NCBI RefSeq assembly: GCF_001046895.1
Contig: NZ_CAQI01000040.1
Coordinates: 1 to 64,000 of the forward strand
DNA length: 64,000 bases
DNA from: Pseudarthrobacter siccitolerans
GTDB taxonomy: Bacteria; Actinomycetota; Actinomycetes; Actinomycetales; Micrococcaceae
Direction of reading: 5' to 3'
In this document: piece by piece, positions 27,083-35,325 of the stretch
Layout: each line of letters starts with the position of its first letter
Numbering within the stretch: the first letter of the stretch is position 1
Notes under the pieces: generated by a model
What the model saw: only the letters and a program-made list of their open reading frames with translations
Databases searched by the model: none
Told to the model about the DNA's origin: nothing
Made by a program: the position numbers and the translations under genes

Positions 27083-27183
27083 GACCTCTTCAATGGTTGG
27101 CGGCACCGGATGATTCCCCGGCCATCCCGCAGGTATGCGTCAAAGGCGGAGCCCGGACGGTGTGATGGGGTAAAACTAAGACT

Positions 27184-28122
27184 ATGGAACCTGTGGACAC
27201 TGACGTTACCGGCCAGGAGAAACGCGACGGCGAAAAGCACGACGGCGGCGCCCCTTCCGGCGGGGAGGCAGTGGTTGAGCAGCCCCAGGCTCCCACCTTG
27301 GCTGAACTGCTCCTGGCAGTGGAGGAATTGTGGCCGGAGTCCCTGGCGGAAAACTGGGACGAGGTGGGCCTGGTGGCAGGGCACCCCGCCGCGCCGGTCA
27401 CGCGCGTCATGTTTGCCGTGGATCCCACCCTGGAAGTCATCGACGAGGCCGTGGCATGGGGTGCAGAGCTCCTGATCACCCACCATCCGCTGCTGCTGAA
27501 GGGTGTCACCACGGTGGCCGCCACCACCCCCAAAGGCCGCGCCGTCCACCGGCTCATCGAGTCCGGCACCGCACTGCTGACCATCCACACCAACGGTGAT
27601 TCCGCCGTCGGGGGTGTTTCCGATGTCCTCGCCGACGCCTTGGGCCTGCAGAACGTGGCCCCGCTCACCGTTGCCGCCAACGGCCTGCCGGAGGAAGGGA
27701 TCGGCCGTGTGGGGGACCTGGCGGATGCCATGACCCTGGGTGATTTCGCGGCCCGGGTCTTTGGGATCCTGCCCTCGGTGGCCGGGGGAGTGCGCGTTTC
27801 AGGTGACAAGGACGGCCTGGTGCGGCGGATTGCCGTGTGCGGCGGTGCCGGGGATTCATTGTTCAACGAGGTGCGCGCCAGCAATGCGGACGTTTACGTC
27901 ACCGCTGACCTGCGCCACCACCCGGCGTCGGAGGCCCGCGAGGCTGCACTGAACGGCAGGCCCTATCTGGTGGACGTCTCGCATTTCGCCAGCGAGTGGC
28001 TGTGGCTGCCGGCCGCGGCGGCAGCCCTGGGCAACGTGCTCGCTGACCAGGGACATGAGGTGGAGATCCAGGTCAGCACCACCAACAGTGATCCCTGGGA
28101 CTTCATCCTGACTCCCGGCTGA
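27184..28122 (+). CDS. Nif3/YbgI family metal-binding protein
   Basis: A 312-residue member of the Nif3-like dinuclear metal family (often annotated GTP cyclohydrolase I type 2 homologue); the physiological role is unsettled. Metal-site segments are visible: LITHHPLLLKG, LLTIHTNGDSAVGGV, and DVSHFASEWLWLPAA near the end. About 38 N-terminal residues are a charged, low-complexity extension. In actinobacteria this gene usually precedes the coiled-coil zinc-ribbon gene, as here. It is divergent from msrA. Confidence 0.9.
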   Translation: MEPVDTDVTGQEKRDGEKHDGGAPSGGEAVVEQPQAPTLAELLLAVEELWPESLAENWDEVGLVAGHPAAPVTRVMFAVDPTLEVIDEAVAWGAELLITHHPLLLKGVTTVAATTPKGRAVHRLIESGTALLTIHTNGDSAVGGVSDVLADALGLQNVAPLTVAANGLPEEGIGRVGDLADAMTLGDFAARVFGILPSVAGGVRVSGDKDGLVRRIAVCGGAGDSLFNEVRASNADVYVTADLRHHPASEAREAALNGRPYLVDVSHFASEWLWLPAAAAALGNVLADQGHEVEIQVSTTNSDPWDFILTPG

Positions 28123-28228
28123 GCATGGACCGGGTGAGCGGCGCGGGCGGTGCGGGCCAGGCGCTAGAGTCTAGGAAGCGCCGGTACGGTGCCCGGCTCC
28201 GGCCGGAAGGGATCAATCGGAGGTAACA

Positions 28229-28966
28229 GTGGCGAAGGCAGCACCGGCGGAACAGTTGAAGTTGCTTGAGCTGCAGGCGCTGGACGCCCGGCTCAAGTCG
28301 CTTTCAAACCGCCGCCGCACACTGGAGAACGATCCCCGGATCAAGGATCTCGAAGCCGCCCTTTCCGTGGCCAACGGTGAGCTGGGCGCCGCCAAGGTGG
28401 CTGTGCACGACGCCGAGGCCGAACTGAAGCGCGCCGAGGCGGACGTGGAACAGGTTGCCTCCCGCATCGAAAGGGACGAGGCCAGGCTGAACAGCGGCAC
28501 GGGCCTGTCCAAGGACCTCGTTGCCCTGCAGAAGGACATTGCCTCCCTCAACAAACGCCGCTCGGACCTTGAGGACGTGGAACTCGAAGTCCTCGAGCGG
28601 CTCGACTCTCTGCGCGCCAAGCAGGCGGCACAGCAGGCAATCGTGGACGACATCCAGGGGTCGTTCGGCGGCATCCGGGCTGAACTCGATGCCGAGCTGG
28701 CTGAGGTGGAGGCGGAAGCTGCCGGCCTGCGCACCCGTCGGGCCGAATTCGCGGCCGGGATCGACGCGGGAATGCTCGCCGTTTACGAAAAGACCCTGGC
28801 CAAGCGTGGTGTTGGCGCGGCCCGTCTCTTCCACGGCACGTCCGAGGCTTCGGGAATGAAGCTGAGCCCCGGTGATCTCGCCGAGATCAAGGCCGCGGCT
28901 TCCGACGACATTGTGTTCTGCCCGGACTCCGGCGCCATCCTGGTCCGTTCGGAGGAGTGGGCCTGA
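28229..28966 (+). CDS. Coiled-coil protein with degenerate C4 zinc ribbon
   Basis: A 245-residue protein with a long antiparallel coiled coil (about 8-175, many heptads rich in Ala, Leu, Glu and Arg) and a short C-terminal domain. Homologues elsewhere end in a four-cysteine zinc ribbon. Here only one Cys remains (IVFCPDSGAIL); the first CxxC position reads GTSEASGMKL. The fold may be kept without zinc. The GTG start has GGAGG seven bases upstream. The family is linked by position to Nif3 and RNase H genes; function is unknown. No membrane segment. Confidence 0.88.
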   Translation: MAKAAPAEQLKLLELQALDARLKSLSNRRRTLENDPRIKDLEAALSVANGELGAAKVAVHDAEAELKRAEADVEQVASRIERDEARLNSGTGLSKDLVALQKDIASLNKRRSDLEDVELEVLERLDSLRAKQAAQQAIVDDIQGSFGGIRAELDAELAEVEAEAAGLRTRRAEFAAGIDAGMLAVYEKTLAKRGVGAARLFHGTSEASGMKLSPGDLAEIKAAASDDIVFCPDSGAILVRSEEWA

Positions 28967-28987
28967 CCCAACTGATTAGCGGGGGAG

Positions 28988-29752
28988 TCAGCCCGGCAGG
29001 ATGATGTTCAGCGCGTGTGGTTTCCGTGCCGAACCCTCCACCAGTTCGGCCTCCCACTTTTCGCGGGCTGCCTTCAGGAGGTCCGACGGCGTCGCGGGCG
29101 CCTTGCCCCGCCGCACCAGCAGGTGCCGGGCCAGTTCGCCCCGGGTGTGCTTGGCGAAGTGGCTGACCACCTTCCGGACTCCGCCGACCTCGGTGAAGAC
29201 ATTGACCATGACCGTCTGTGCCGCCGGGGGAGCCCACGCCGCTGCATAGGTACTGGACCGGCAGTCCACCAGCAGTTGTCCGGCGGCGGACTCCGCCAGC
29301 GCCTCGGAGAGCTGCGGTTTCCAGAACGAGGCGAGGCGGCCGACGTCGGGCAGGGCGGTGCCCATGGACAGGCGGTAGGCGGGCACACTGTCGCCAAAGC
29401 GGATGGCGCCCCACAATGCGGAAATCACCAGTACCGCTTCGTCGGCCTTGCGCCGCTGCGCCGCAGTGAGTGTTTTGTAGCCCAGGGCGTCGTACAGCAC
29501 ACCGGAGTAGATGCGGTGGGCGGGAGCCGCCGGTTCCGCGTGGAGCCGGGTGTTGCGCTCGACGTCGTCCTTCAATGACGCTCCGACACCCAGCAAGGCG
29601 AGGGCGTCATCATGTGCGCTCACCGTACCGAGCGCGTCCAGCACTTTGGCGCGGTAAGTGTTCAGTTGCGGGAAGCTGAGGGAAGGCCAGTCGACGGCGG
29701 ATCCGCGGACCGCCGGTGTCTTGCCTTCGGAAGGGGGAAGCAGAATCAGCAC
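28988..29752 (-). CDS. yaaA: YaaA family peroxide-stress protein
   Basis: A 254-residue YaaA (DUF328) protein. In E. coli YaaA lowers free iron and limits DNA damage during peroxide stress, and binds DNA. The signature start LILLPPSEGKT, the IYSGVLYDALGY block and the ISALWGAIRFGDSVPAYRLSMGT block are all present, as is VNVFTEVGGVRKVVSHFAKHTRGELAR. It is convergent with the coiled-coil gene, 21 bases apart, and divergent from rnpB. Confidence 0.92.
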   Translation of the reverse strand: MLILLPPSEGKTPAVRGSAVDWPSLSFPQLNTYRAKVLDALGTVSAHDDALALLGVGASLKDDVERNTRLHAEPAAPAHRIYSGVLYDALGYKTLTAAQRRKADEAVLVISALWGAIRFGDSVPAYRLSMGTALPDVGRLASFWKPQLSEALAESAAGQLLVDCRSSTYAAAWAPPAAQTVMVNVFTEVGGVRKVVSHFAKHTRGELARHLLVRRGKAPATPSDLLKAAREKWEAELVEGSARKPHALNIILPG

Positions 29753-29794
29753 CGTCCGATCCTACCGGCGCAGGGAAAGCACCCCGTCGCCGGT

Positions 29795-29800
29795 AGACTG
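29795..29800 (+). promoter_or_regulatory. Probable -10 element of rnpB
   Basis: TAGACT, seven bases before the first base of the RNase P RNA. The -35 region is not canonical. Confidence 0.5.
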
Positions 29801-29806
29801 GAACCG

Positions 29807-30199
29807 GATGGGTTGACCAGGCGGCCGCGCGTCACGAAAGTGGCTCGAGGAACGTCCGGGCTCCATAGAGCAGGGTGGTGGGTAACGCCCACTCGGGGTA
29901 ACCCGCAGGCCAGTGCCACAGAAAACAGACCGCCTGGGTCGCGCCGGTTTGAAAGCGGCACGAAACAGGTAAGGGTGAAACGGTGGTGTAAGAGACCACC
30001 AGCTTCCCGGGTGACCGGGAAGGCTAGGTAAACCCCACCCGGAGCAAGGCCAGACAGGGCACGTTCGAGGGCTGCTCGCCCGAGTGTCCGGGTAGGCCGC
30101 TGGAGGGCGCCGGCAACGGCGTTCGTAGATGGATGGCCGCTACTCCCGCACCGGCAACGGAGCGGGAGCACAGAACCCGGCGTATCGGTCAACCCATCC
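29807..30199 (+). ncRNA. rnpB: RNase P RNA, bacterial type A
   Basis: Catalytic RNA that trims tRNA 5' leaders. The ends pair as P1: GGATGGGTTGACC at the 5' end with GGTCAACCCATCC at the 3' end. The conserved core is clear: GAGGAACGTCCGGGCTCC near the start, then CAGGGTGGTGGGTAACGCCC, AAGGGTGAAACGGTG, and AGAACCCGGCGTATCGG near the end. Length is about 393 bases. Ends are set by P1 and are good to a few bases. It lies between yaaA and the TspO gene; no frame inside it is credible as protein. Confidence 0.97.
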
Positions 30200-30245
30200 A
30201 CTTAGTCCGGTTTGACCTTGGAAGCTGTGTTGGGGATGCTGAACC

Positions 30246-30788
30246 GTGCCCGCGAATACTGATGGACAATACGCCTCCGGAGCCACCGGACGGCCCGGCC
30301 CTTCAACCGGCAGGCAAGTGCTGGCGCTGGCCGGGTTCCTGGCACTCTCCTTTGCTGTCTGCATGCTCGCTTCCGTCCCGATCATCCTGCACTCCAACGG
30401 CTGGTTCGCCAGTTCAACGAAGGCGCCATGGATGCCTGCCGGATGGATGTTCCGTACTGTGTGGATCGGACTGTATGCCTTCATCGCCCTGTCCGGATGG
30501 CTGGTGTGGCGCAAGGGAGCCCTGGCCGGCCGCCTCCGGCGGTCCTATGGACTGCAGTTGCTGCTGAACCTGGCCTGGCCGTTTATGTTCTTCGCCATGT
30601 ACCCCATGCTCGGTTCCGCTGCCCTGTGGCTCGCCTTCGCCGTCATCTGTGCCCTGGCATGTGTCCTGGCACTGCTGGTTGTGGATGCCGGCCCGGTCCA
30701 GACCTGGGCGGGGCTGCTGGTGCTGCCTTACCTGTCGTGGGTCGTTTTCTCCGCAAGCCTCAACCTTTATTCGGCCCTCCACAACTAA
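30246..30788 (+). CDS. TspO/MBR family membrane protein
   Basis: A 180-residue tryptophan-rich sensory/translocator protein. Five membrane helices fit (about 25-45, 65-85, 95-115, 120-140, 150-172). The family motifs are APWMPAGWMFRTVWIGLYAF, LQLLLNLAWPFMFF and LLVLPYLSWVVFSASLNLYSALHN. Bacterial TspO binds tetrapyrroles and affects stress and pigment responses; the role here is unknown. The GTG at 30246 gives a 24-residue polar tail, and a later start is possible. Confidence 0.9.
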   Translation: MPANTDGQYASGATGRPGPSTGRQVLALAGFLALSFAVCMLASVPIILHSNGWFASSTKAPWMPAGWMFRTVWIGLYAFIALSGWLVWRKGALAGRLRRSYGLQLLLNLAWPFMFFAMYPMLGSAALWLAFAVICALACVLALLVVDAGPVQTWAGLLVLPYLSWVVFSASLNLYSALHN

Positions 30789-30823
30789 GCGGGACACCTC
30801 GAGTCCTGTGTGAGTGATTTCAC

Positions 30824-30863
30824 GCGGCTCGAGCCGCCCGCGGGCAGTCTGCCAAATTAGAAT
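30824..30863 (+). promoter_or_regulatory. Palindrome and -10 element upstream of GAPDH gene
   Basis: GCGGCTCGAGCCGC (30824-30837) is a perfect 14-base palindrome. TAGAAT at 30858-30863 resembles a -10 box, which would start the transcript near 30870 and leave a leader of about 170 bases. The palindrome sits where a -35 would be, so it may be an operator. Confidence 0.45.
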
Positions 30864-30936
30864 GAATACCGGACGCAGGAGTTCTTCCGCCGAAAGTTGC
30901 GTTTGCAGCCGGCGGTTTTCTTTTGCACATGATCCA

Positions 30937-30964
30937 GGCACCTGGGGAACAACCCGCAGGTGCC
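30937..30964 (+). promoter_or_regulatory. Hairpin in the GAPDH leader
   Basis: GGCACCTG with CAGGTGCC, perfect 8-bp arms extended by GGG/CCC inside, about 77 bases before the GTG start. No T-run; a leader structure rather than a terminator. Confidence 0.45.
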
Positions 30965-31040
30965 GGCGCCCCTGGACACCATCAGGTGGCCGACATCCGT
31001 GTACGAGGACGTACGCGGCTGAACCGAGGAAGGTATTTCT

Positions 31041-32519
31041 GTGAGCCAGACGTCAGATTCTTGTCTTGATACGTGGATGGGCCGCGAGGCCCTCGCCGAG
31101 GCCATGATTCCGGTGATCGGCCGGCTGTACCGCGAAAACAACGTGGTCACCAGCATCCACGGCCGCAGCCTGATCAATAAGTCCACCATGAACATCCTCA
31201 AGGCGCACCGCTTCGCGCGCAGGATGAGCAAGGACGAGCTGCGGCTGGAGGAAACCGCTCCGCTCCTGAACACCCTGGCGGGGCTGGAGCTCGGTGCGGC
31301 GGCGATCGACATCGCCCGGCTGAACCAGAAGTTCAAGGAAGAGGGCGGCGACGCCACCCTGGAGGAGTTCCTCCGCGAAGAGCTGGCTGAGATTGTGGGC
31401 AAGCGCGGCGGCGACGACCGCACCAGCACCGACGTTGTGCTCTATGGCTTCGGCCGCATCGGACGCCTCCTGGCCCGCCTCCTGATCGAAAAGGCGGGCG
31501 GCGGCCACGGCCTGCGGCTGCGCGCCATCGTGGTTCGCAGGGGCTCGGACAACGACCTGTCCAAGCGCGCCAGCCTGCTGCGCCGCGACTCGGTCCACGG
31601 CTCCTTCGAAGGCACCATCCGCGTGGACGAAGCAGCCAACACCATCACCGCCAACGGCGTCCAGGTCCAGGTCATCTACTCTGACAACCCCGCCACCATC
31701 GACTACACCGCCTACGGCATCAACAACGCGCTCGTGGTGGACAACACCGGCCGCTGGCGCGACGCCGAAGGCCTGTCCCAGCACCTGCAGAGCAAGGGTG
31801 TGGCGCGGGTGCTGCTGACCGCCCCGGGCAAGGGCGAACTGAAGAACATCGTCCACGGCATCAACCACCGCACCATCGAGGACACGGACCAGATTGTGTC
31901 CGCAGCCTCCTGCACCACGAATGCCATCACCCCGGTCCTGAAGGCCATCAACGACAAGTTCGGCGTGGTCCACGGCCATGTCGAGACCGTCCACTCCTTC
32001 ACCAACGACCAGAACCTGATCGACAACTTCCACAAGGGCGACCGGCGCGGACGCTCGGCCGCGCTGAACATGGTGATCACCGAGACCGGCGCAGCCAAGG
32101 CCGTGGCCAAAGCCCTGCCCGAACTGCTGGGCAAGCTCACCGGCAGCTCCATCCGCGTCCCCACCCCGGACGTTTCGCTGGCCATCCTGAACCTGAGCCT
32201 GGAAAACGGAACCACCAAGGACGAGGTCAACGAATACCTGCGGGAGATGTCGCTGCACTCGGACCTGCGCAAGCAGATCGACTACATCGACTCGCCCGAG
32301 GTTGTTTCCACGGACTTCGTCGGTTCCCGCCGCGCCGGAATCGTGGATGGACTGGCCACCATCTCGAACGAGAAGAACCTCGTGCTCTACGTCTGGTACG
32401 ACAACGAGTTCGGCTACAGCTGCCAGGTGGTCCGCGTGATGGAGGAGATGGCCGGGGTCAACCCGCCCTCCTTCCCCGCCAAGGAAACGGCCTCAGCCCT
32501 GGCGGCAATCGCCGTCTAG
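31041..32519 (+). CDS. N-terminally extended glyceraldehyde-3-phosphate dehydrogenase (GapB type)
   Basis: A 492-residue GAPDH. The ordinary enzyme is about 335 residues; here about 128 extra N-terminal residues (helical, charged, with RMSKDELRLEETAPLLNTLAGLELG) precede the Rossmann motif VVLYGFGRIGRLLARLL. The catalytic Cys is C291 in SAASCTTNAITP, and VHSFTNDQNLID and WYDNEFGYSCQVV are intact. Corynebacterium GapB has a similar length and is linked to NADP use and gluconeogenesis; the same is possible here. The GTG start has GAGGAAGG seven to fourteen bases upstream. It stands alone and ends in a duplicated terminator. Confidence 0.92.
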   Translation: MSQTSDSCLDTWMGREALAEAMIPVIGRLYRENNVVTSIHGRSLINKSTMNILKAHRFARRMSKDELRLEETAPLLNTLAGLELGAAAIDIARLNQKFKEEGGDATLEEFLREELAEIVGKRGGDDRTSTDVVLYGFGRIGRLLARLLIEKAGGGHGLRLRAIVVRRGSDNDLSKRASLLRRDSVHGSFEGTIRVDEAANTITANGVQVQVIYSDNPATIDYTAYGINNALVVDNTGRWRDAEGLSQHLQSKGVARVLLTAPGKGELKNIVHGINHRTIEDTDQIVSAASCTTNAITPVLKAINDKFGVVHGHVETVHSFTNDQNLIDNFHKGDRRGRSAALNMVITETGAAKAVAKALPELLGKLTGSSIRVPTPDVSLAILNLSLENGTTKDEVNEYLREMSLHSDLRKQIDYIDSPEVVSTDFVGSRRAGIVDGLATISNEKNLVLYVWYDNEFGYSCQVVRVMEEMAGVNPPSFPAKETASALAAIAV

Positions 32520-32537
32520 GCACAGCTGCCCGGGCCG

Positions 32538-32623
32538 CCAGGGATTTCCCGGCTGATTCGCTGGAATCAGCCGGGAAACCCCAGGGATTTCCCGGCTGAT
32601 TCGCTGGAATCAGCCGGGAAACG
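32538..32623 (+). repeat. Tandem 43-base repeat, each unit a terminator hairpin
   Basis: Two adjacent copies (32538-32580 and 32581-32623) that differ only at the last base. Each holds a 15-bp stem, TTTCCCGGCTGATTC with its complement, around a four-base loop, so the transcript of the upstream GAPDH gene meets two identical hairpins in a row. The unit starts 18 bases after the stop codon. Confidence 0.92.
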
Positions 32624-32639
32624 GGACCACACTGGTGCC

Positions 32640-32849
32640 ATGGATAAAGAATCGACGCTTGAGCACGAAACCACCCTGGAACACGCCCTGGACGTGGCCA
32701 AGGCCAACCACAAGGAAGCCGTACGGCTGCTGGAGGGGGCCCGCGCCGGGCATGCCACGGGCGACGTCAGCGCGGACCGGGTGCGGCAGCTTGAGGGTCT
32801 CCTGGCCATTGCCGAGGAGGACCTCCGGCGGGTGATGCGGGAGCAGTAA
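32640..32849 (+). CDS. Small helical hypothetical protein
   Basis: A possible 69-residue acidic, all-helical protein (TLEHALDVAKANHKEAVRLLEGARAG, then VRQLEGLLAIAEEDLRRVM). Base pattern and amino-acid content look like a real gene, and the start follows the duplicated terminator. There is no clear ribosome site, and I do not recognise the family. It could instead be a chance frame, so confidence is limited. Confidence 0.45.
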   Translation: MDKESTLEHETTLEHALDVAKANHKEAVRLLEGARAGHATGDVSADRVRQLEGLLAIAEEDLRRVMREQ

Positions 32850-32961
32850 CCGGCGGGTCTGAACCTGCACCCGTCCTCCACAGTGTGGATATCTGCAGGG
32901 ACGGCCGGCGGGTGTCCTAGGCTCTTCTGGTGCATGAGAGTACCGGAGGGGCAGAATCCCC

Positions 32962-33759
32962 ATGACCGTGAGCTGGTTCGCCTACCGGCGTGCGCGCCGT
33001 CGTTCCCGGCAGGCCTGGGCAGTCCTCGCCCTGGCCGCGGTCTCAGCCCTCGCAGCCCTGCTCTGGTTCTTTACCGCCGGCCAGTTCGCCGTAGCGGAGC
33101 CGGCCGCGTCCGGGCCCACCGAGGCGCCGGTCTTTGATCCGGCCTGGATGAAGCCGGTAGTGCCGGTACATGCCGTTCCCGAAGGTACTGCACTCTCGGC
33201 GCTGGACGGCCTTGCTGTCAAAGGGCGCGCCGCCAAGGACACGTACAACCGTGAAGCGTTCGGCCAGGCCTGGCAGGACGTTGACCGGAACGGCTGCGAT
33301 ACCCGCAATGACATCCTGCGGCGCGACCTGGCAGCCGTGGTCTTCGTTGACGGCTCCATGTGCCGGGTGGCGGCAGGCTCCTTCCAGGAACCCTACACAG
33401 GGCAGTTCGTGGACTTCCGGCGCGGCTCCGGGAGCAGCCGTGCGGTCCAGATTGACCACGTGGTCGCTTTGGGGGACGCGTGGCAAAAGGGCGCCCAAGG
33501 GCTGACGGCCGCCCAGCGGCAGAGCCTGGCCAACGATCCGCTGAACCTCATCGCCGCCGACGGCCCGGCGAACCAGCAGAAGAGCGCAGGCGACGCCGCC
33601 ACCTGGCTGCCGAAAAACAGCTCGATCCGCTGCCATTATGTGGCACGCCAGATCTCCGTCAAGGCAGCCTACAGGCTCTGGGTCACGGAAGCGGAGAAGG
33701 AAGCAATGAAACGCGTCCTCGGATCCTGCCCCGGGCAGCGGACAGTGTCAGCCCGCTAG
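32962..33759 (+). CDS. Secreted HNH family nuclease (DUF1524-like)
   Basis: A 265-residue protein with a signal peptide or anchor at about 18-42 (AWAVLALAAVSALAALLWFFTAG) after a basic start, so it is exported or membrane-tethered. The C-terminal half is an HNH nuclease of the GmrSD C-terminal (DUF1524) type: IDHVVALGDAWQKGA gives the DH pair, NDPLNLIAADGPANQQKS the N region, and DAATWLP the end. Two Cys (NGCDTRND and SMCRVAAG) plus later ones could form disulfides. Probable extracellular DNase; target and partner are unknown. GGAGG is 12 bases before the ATG, rather far. Confidence 0.88.
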   Translation: MTVSWFAYRRARRRSRQAWAVLALAAVSALAALLWFFTAGQFAVAEPAASGPTEAPVFDPAWMKPVVPVHAVPEGTALSALDGLAVKGRAAKDTYNREAFGQAWQDVDRNGCDTRNDILRRDLAAVVFVDGSMCRVAAGSFQEPYTGQFVDFRRGSGSSRAVQIDHVVALGDAWQKGAQGLTAAQRQSLANDPLNLIAADGPANQQKSAGDAATWLPKNSSIRCHYVARQISVKAAYRLWVTEAEKEAMKRVLGSCPGQRTVSAR

Positions 33760-33828
33760 GCCCGGGCAGCATTCCTGACCGTCCCCCAGGGTGGGCAAAG
33801 GCAGCAAGGCGGCCTCCCGCCGTCGTGC

Positions 33829-34401
33829 CTAGTGCCCGAAGGGGTCCGGGTCCACACCCGGCATCCACGTGAGGCCGGGAACTCCCCAGCCGCTCTTCTT
33901 GGCTTGCTTCAGCGCCTTGCGCGCATAGCGGTCTATGAGGCGGTTGACGTACAGCTTCCCGTCCAGGTGGTCATACTCGTGCTGGATGACCCGGGCGAAC
34001 CAGCCCGTGGCCTCAAATTTCACCGGCTGGCCGAAGCCGTCAAAACCCTCAACGCGCGCCCATTCGGCCCGCTTGAGCGGGTACACCGGGCCGGGGAAGG
34101 ACAGGCAGCCTTCTTCTTCCTCGTCCGGATCAGGGACGGCGCCGGAGATCTTCGACAACGTCAGGACAGGGTTCACCAGCACACCGGTGGGGGGCGCGCC
34201 GTCGTCATTGGCGTACTTGTACACGAAGATCCTCTTGCCGACGCCCACCTGCGGGGCGGCAAGGCCCACGCCGTTGGCGGCGTCATTGGTTTCGAACATG
34301 TCCGCAATCAGGGTCCGCAGTTCGTCGTCGAAGACTTCAACTTCGGCTGCCCTGCGGTGAAGTACGGGCTCTCCCCAGACGGTGATTGGCAGAACAGTCA
34401 T
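33829..34401 (-). CDS. def: Peptide deformylase
   Basis: Removes formyl from the N-terminal methionine of new proteins; 190 residues. Motif 1 is GVGLAAPQVG (44-53), motif 2 EGCLSFPG with metal ligand C99, and motif 3 QHEYDHLDG with H141, E142 and H145, all intact. The ATG at 34401 has GGAGGA seven bases upstream. The frame stays open upstream through the tRNA-His gene, but that part is not protein. A C-terminal extension rich in Pro, Gly and Asp is typical of actinobacterial forms. Confidence 0.97.
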   Translation of the reverse strand: MTVLPITVWGEPVLHRRAAEVEVFDDELRTLIADMFETNDAANGVGLAAPQVGVGKRIFVYKYANDDGAPPTGVLVNPVLTLSKISGAVPDPDEEEEGCLSFPGPVYPLKRAEWARVEGFDGFGQPVKFEATGWFARVIQHEYDHLDGKLYVNRLIDRYARKALKQAKKSGWGVPGLTWMPGVDPDPFGH

Positions 34402-34450
34402 CTCGCGGTCCTCCGGCGGTTCCAGTGCAGAAGCAATTGATGCAAAACAA

Positions 34451-34484
34451 AGGAGGCCGCACCGGATATCCGGTACGGCCTCCT
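34451..34484 (-). terminator. Terminator of tRNA-His
   Basis: AGGAGGCCG with its complement, plus an inner ACCGGA/TCCGGT stem. On the minus strand it follows the tRNA and is followed by TTTGTTTT. Confidence 0.88.
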
Positions 34485-34493
34485 TACTGTGAG

Positions 34494-34567
34494 GGTGAGC
34501 TACGGGGGTTGAACCCGCGACCTCCTGGACCACAACCAGGCGCTCTGCCAACTGAGCTAAGCCCACC
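34494..34567 (-). tRNA. tRNA-His (GTG)
   Basis: Minus-strand cloverleaf. The anticodon stem CCTGG/CCAGG encloses TTGTGGT, so the anticodon is GTG (His). The acceptor GTGGGCT pairs with AGCTCAC with one wobble, and an extra 5' G opposite C73, diagnostic of tRNA-His, is encoded (34567). No CCA is encoded. Confidence 0.95.
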
Positions 34568-34695
34568 ATGTGCCCTGCAGATTTACCGGCCAACCGGCTC
34601 TCTGGAAAGGCAACTCAAATAGCTTACCTGCTCTTCAGGGGTGCTTCGTCCACTTTTGCCCATTTCACCGAAATTTCCGGCAAACGTGGCGCAGA

Positions 34696-35325
34696 TTACG
34701 CTTCTTCATGCTGCCCGCCCGCGGAACCGGTGATGCGCTTGGCAATCCGCTGGGCGGTGGCGCTGTCCGGACCGGGTGTTGGCACAAAGACCGCTTCGCG
34801 GTAGTAGCGCAGTTCGTCAATGGAATCCTTGATGTCCCCCAGGGCACGGTGGCCGCCCTTTTTGGCCGGCGACTGGAAGTAGGCCCTGGCGAACCAGCGG
34901 CGGGACAGTTCCTTGATGGTGCTGACGTCGATCACGCGGTAGTGCAGGTGCTCCACCACGGCCGGCATATCGCGGGACAGGAAGACGCGGTCCGTTCCCA
35001 CCGAGTTGCCGCCCAGCGGCGCCTTGCGGGGATCCGGCACCCATTTGGAGATGTATTCCATCACCGCATCCTCGGCTTCCGCCATGGTGATGCCGTGGGG
35101 CAGTTCCTTGAGCAGGCCGGATTTGGTGTGCATGTCCCGGACGAAGTCGTTCATCTGGGCCAGGGCGGCATCATCCGGTTTGATCACGACGTCCACGCCG
35201 TCGCCGAGGATGTTCAGTTCCGAGTCGGTGACCAGTGCGGCAACCTCGATCAGGGCATCGTTTTTGATGTCCAGGCCGGTCATTTCGCAGTCGATCCAGA
35301 CGATTCGTTCGTTAGATATAGGCAC
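34696..35325 (-). CDS. orn: Oligoribonuclease
   Basis: 3'-5' exonuclease of 209 residues that degrades very short RNAs, including pGpG. DEDDh family: D12 and E14 in WIDCEMTGLD, then MNDFVRDMHTKSGL, YRVIDVSTIKEL, and the final HRALGDIKDS with catalytic His and Asp. All motifs are intact. It stands upstream of tRNA-His on the same strand and is divergent from the glycosyltransferase gene. A C-terminal tail of about 25 residues is usual in actinobacteria. Confidence 0.97.
   Translation of the reverse strand: MPISNERIVWIDCEMTGLDIKNDALIEVAALVTDSELNILGDGVDVVIKPDDAALAQMNDFVRDMHTKSGLLKELPHGITMAEAEDAVMEYISKWVPDPRKAPLGGNSVGTDRVFLSRDMPAVVEHLHYRVIDVSTIKELSRRWFARAYFQSPAKKGGHRALGDIKDSIDELRYYREAVFVPTPGPDSATAQRIAKRITGSAGGQHEEA

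Noticed and set aside
29746..30201. Protein-coding frames inside rnpB
   Set aside because: The sequence is RNase P RNA with paired P1 ends and conserved core; frames there are accidental.
34402..34593. N-terminal extension of def
   Set aside because: The frame passes through the tRNA-His gene and its terminator; a good ribosome site and the family start are at 34401.
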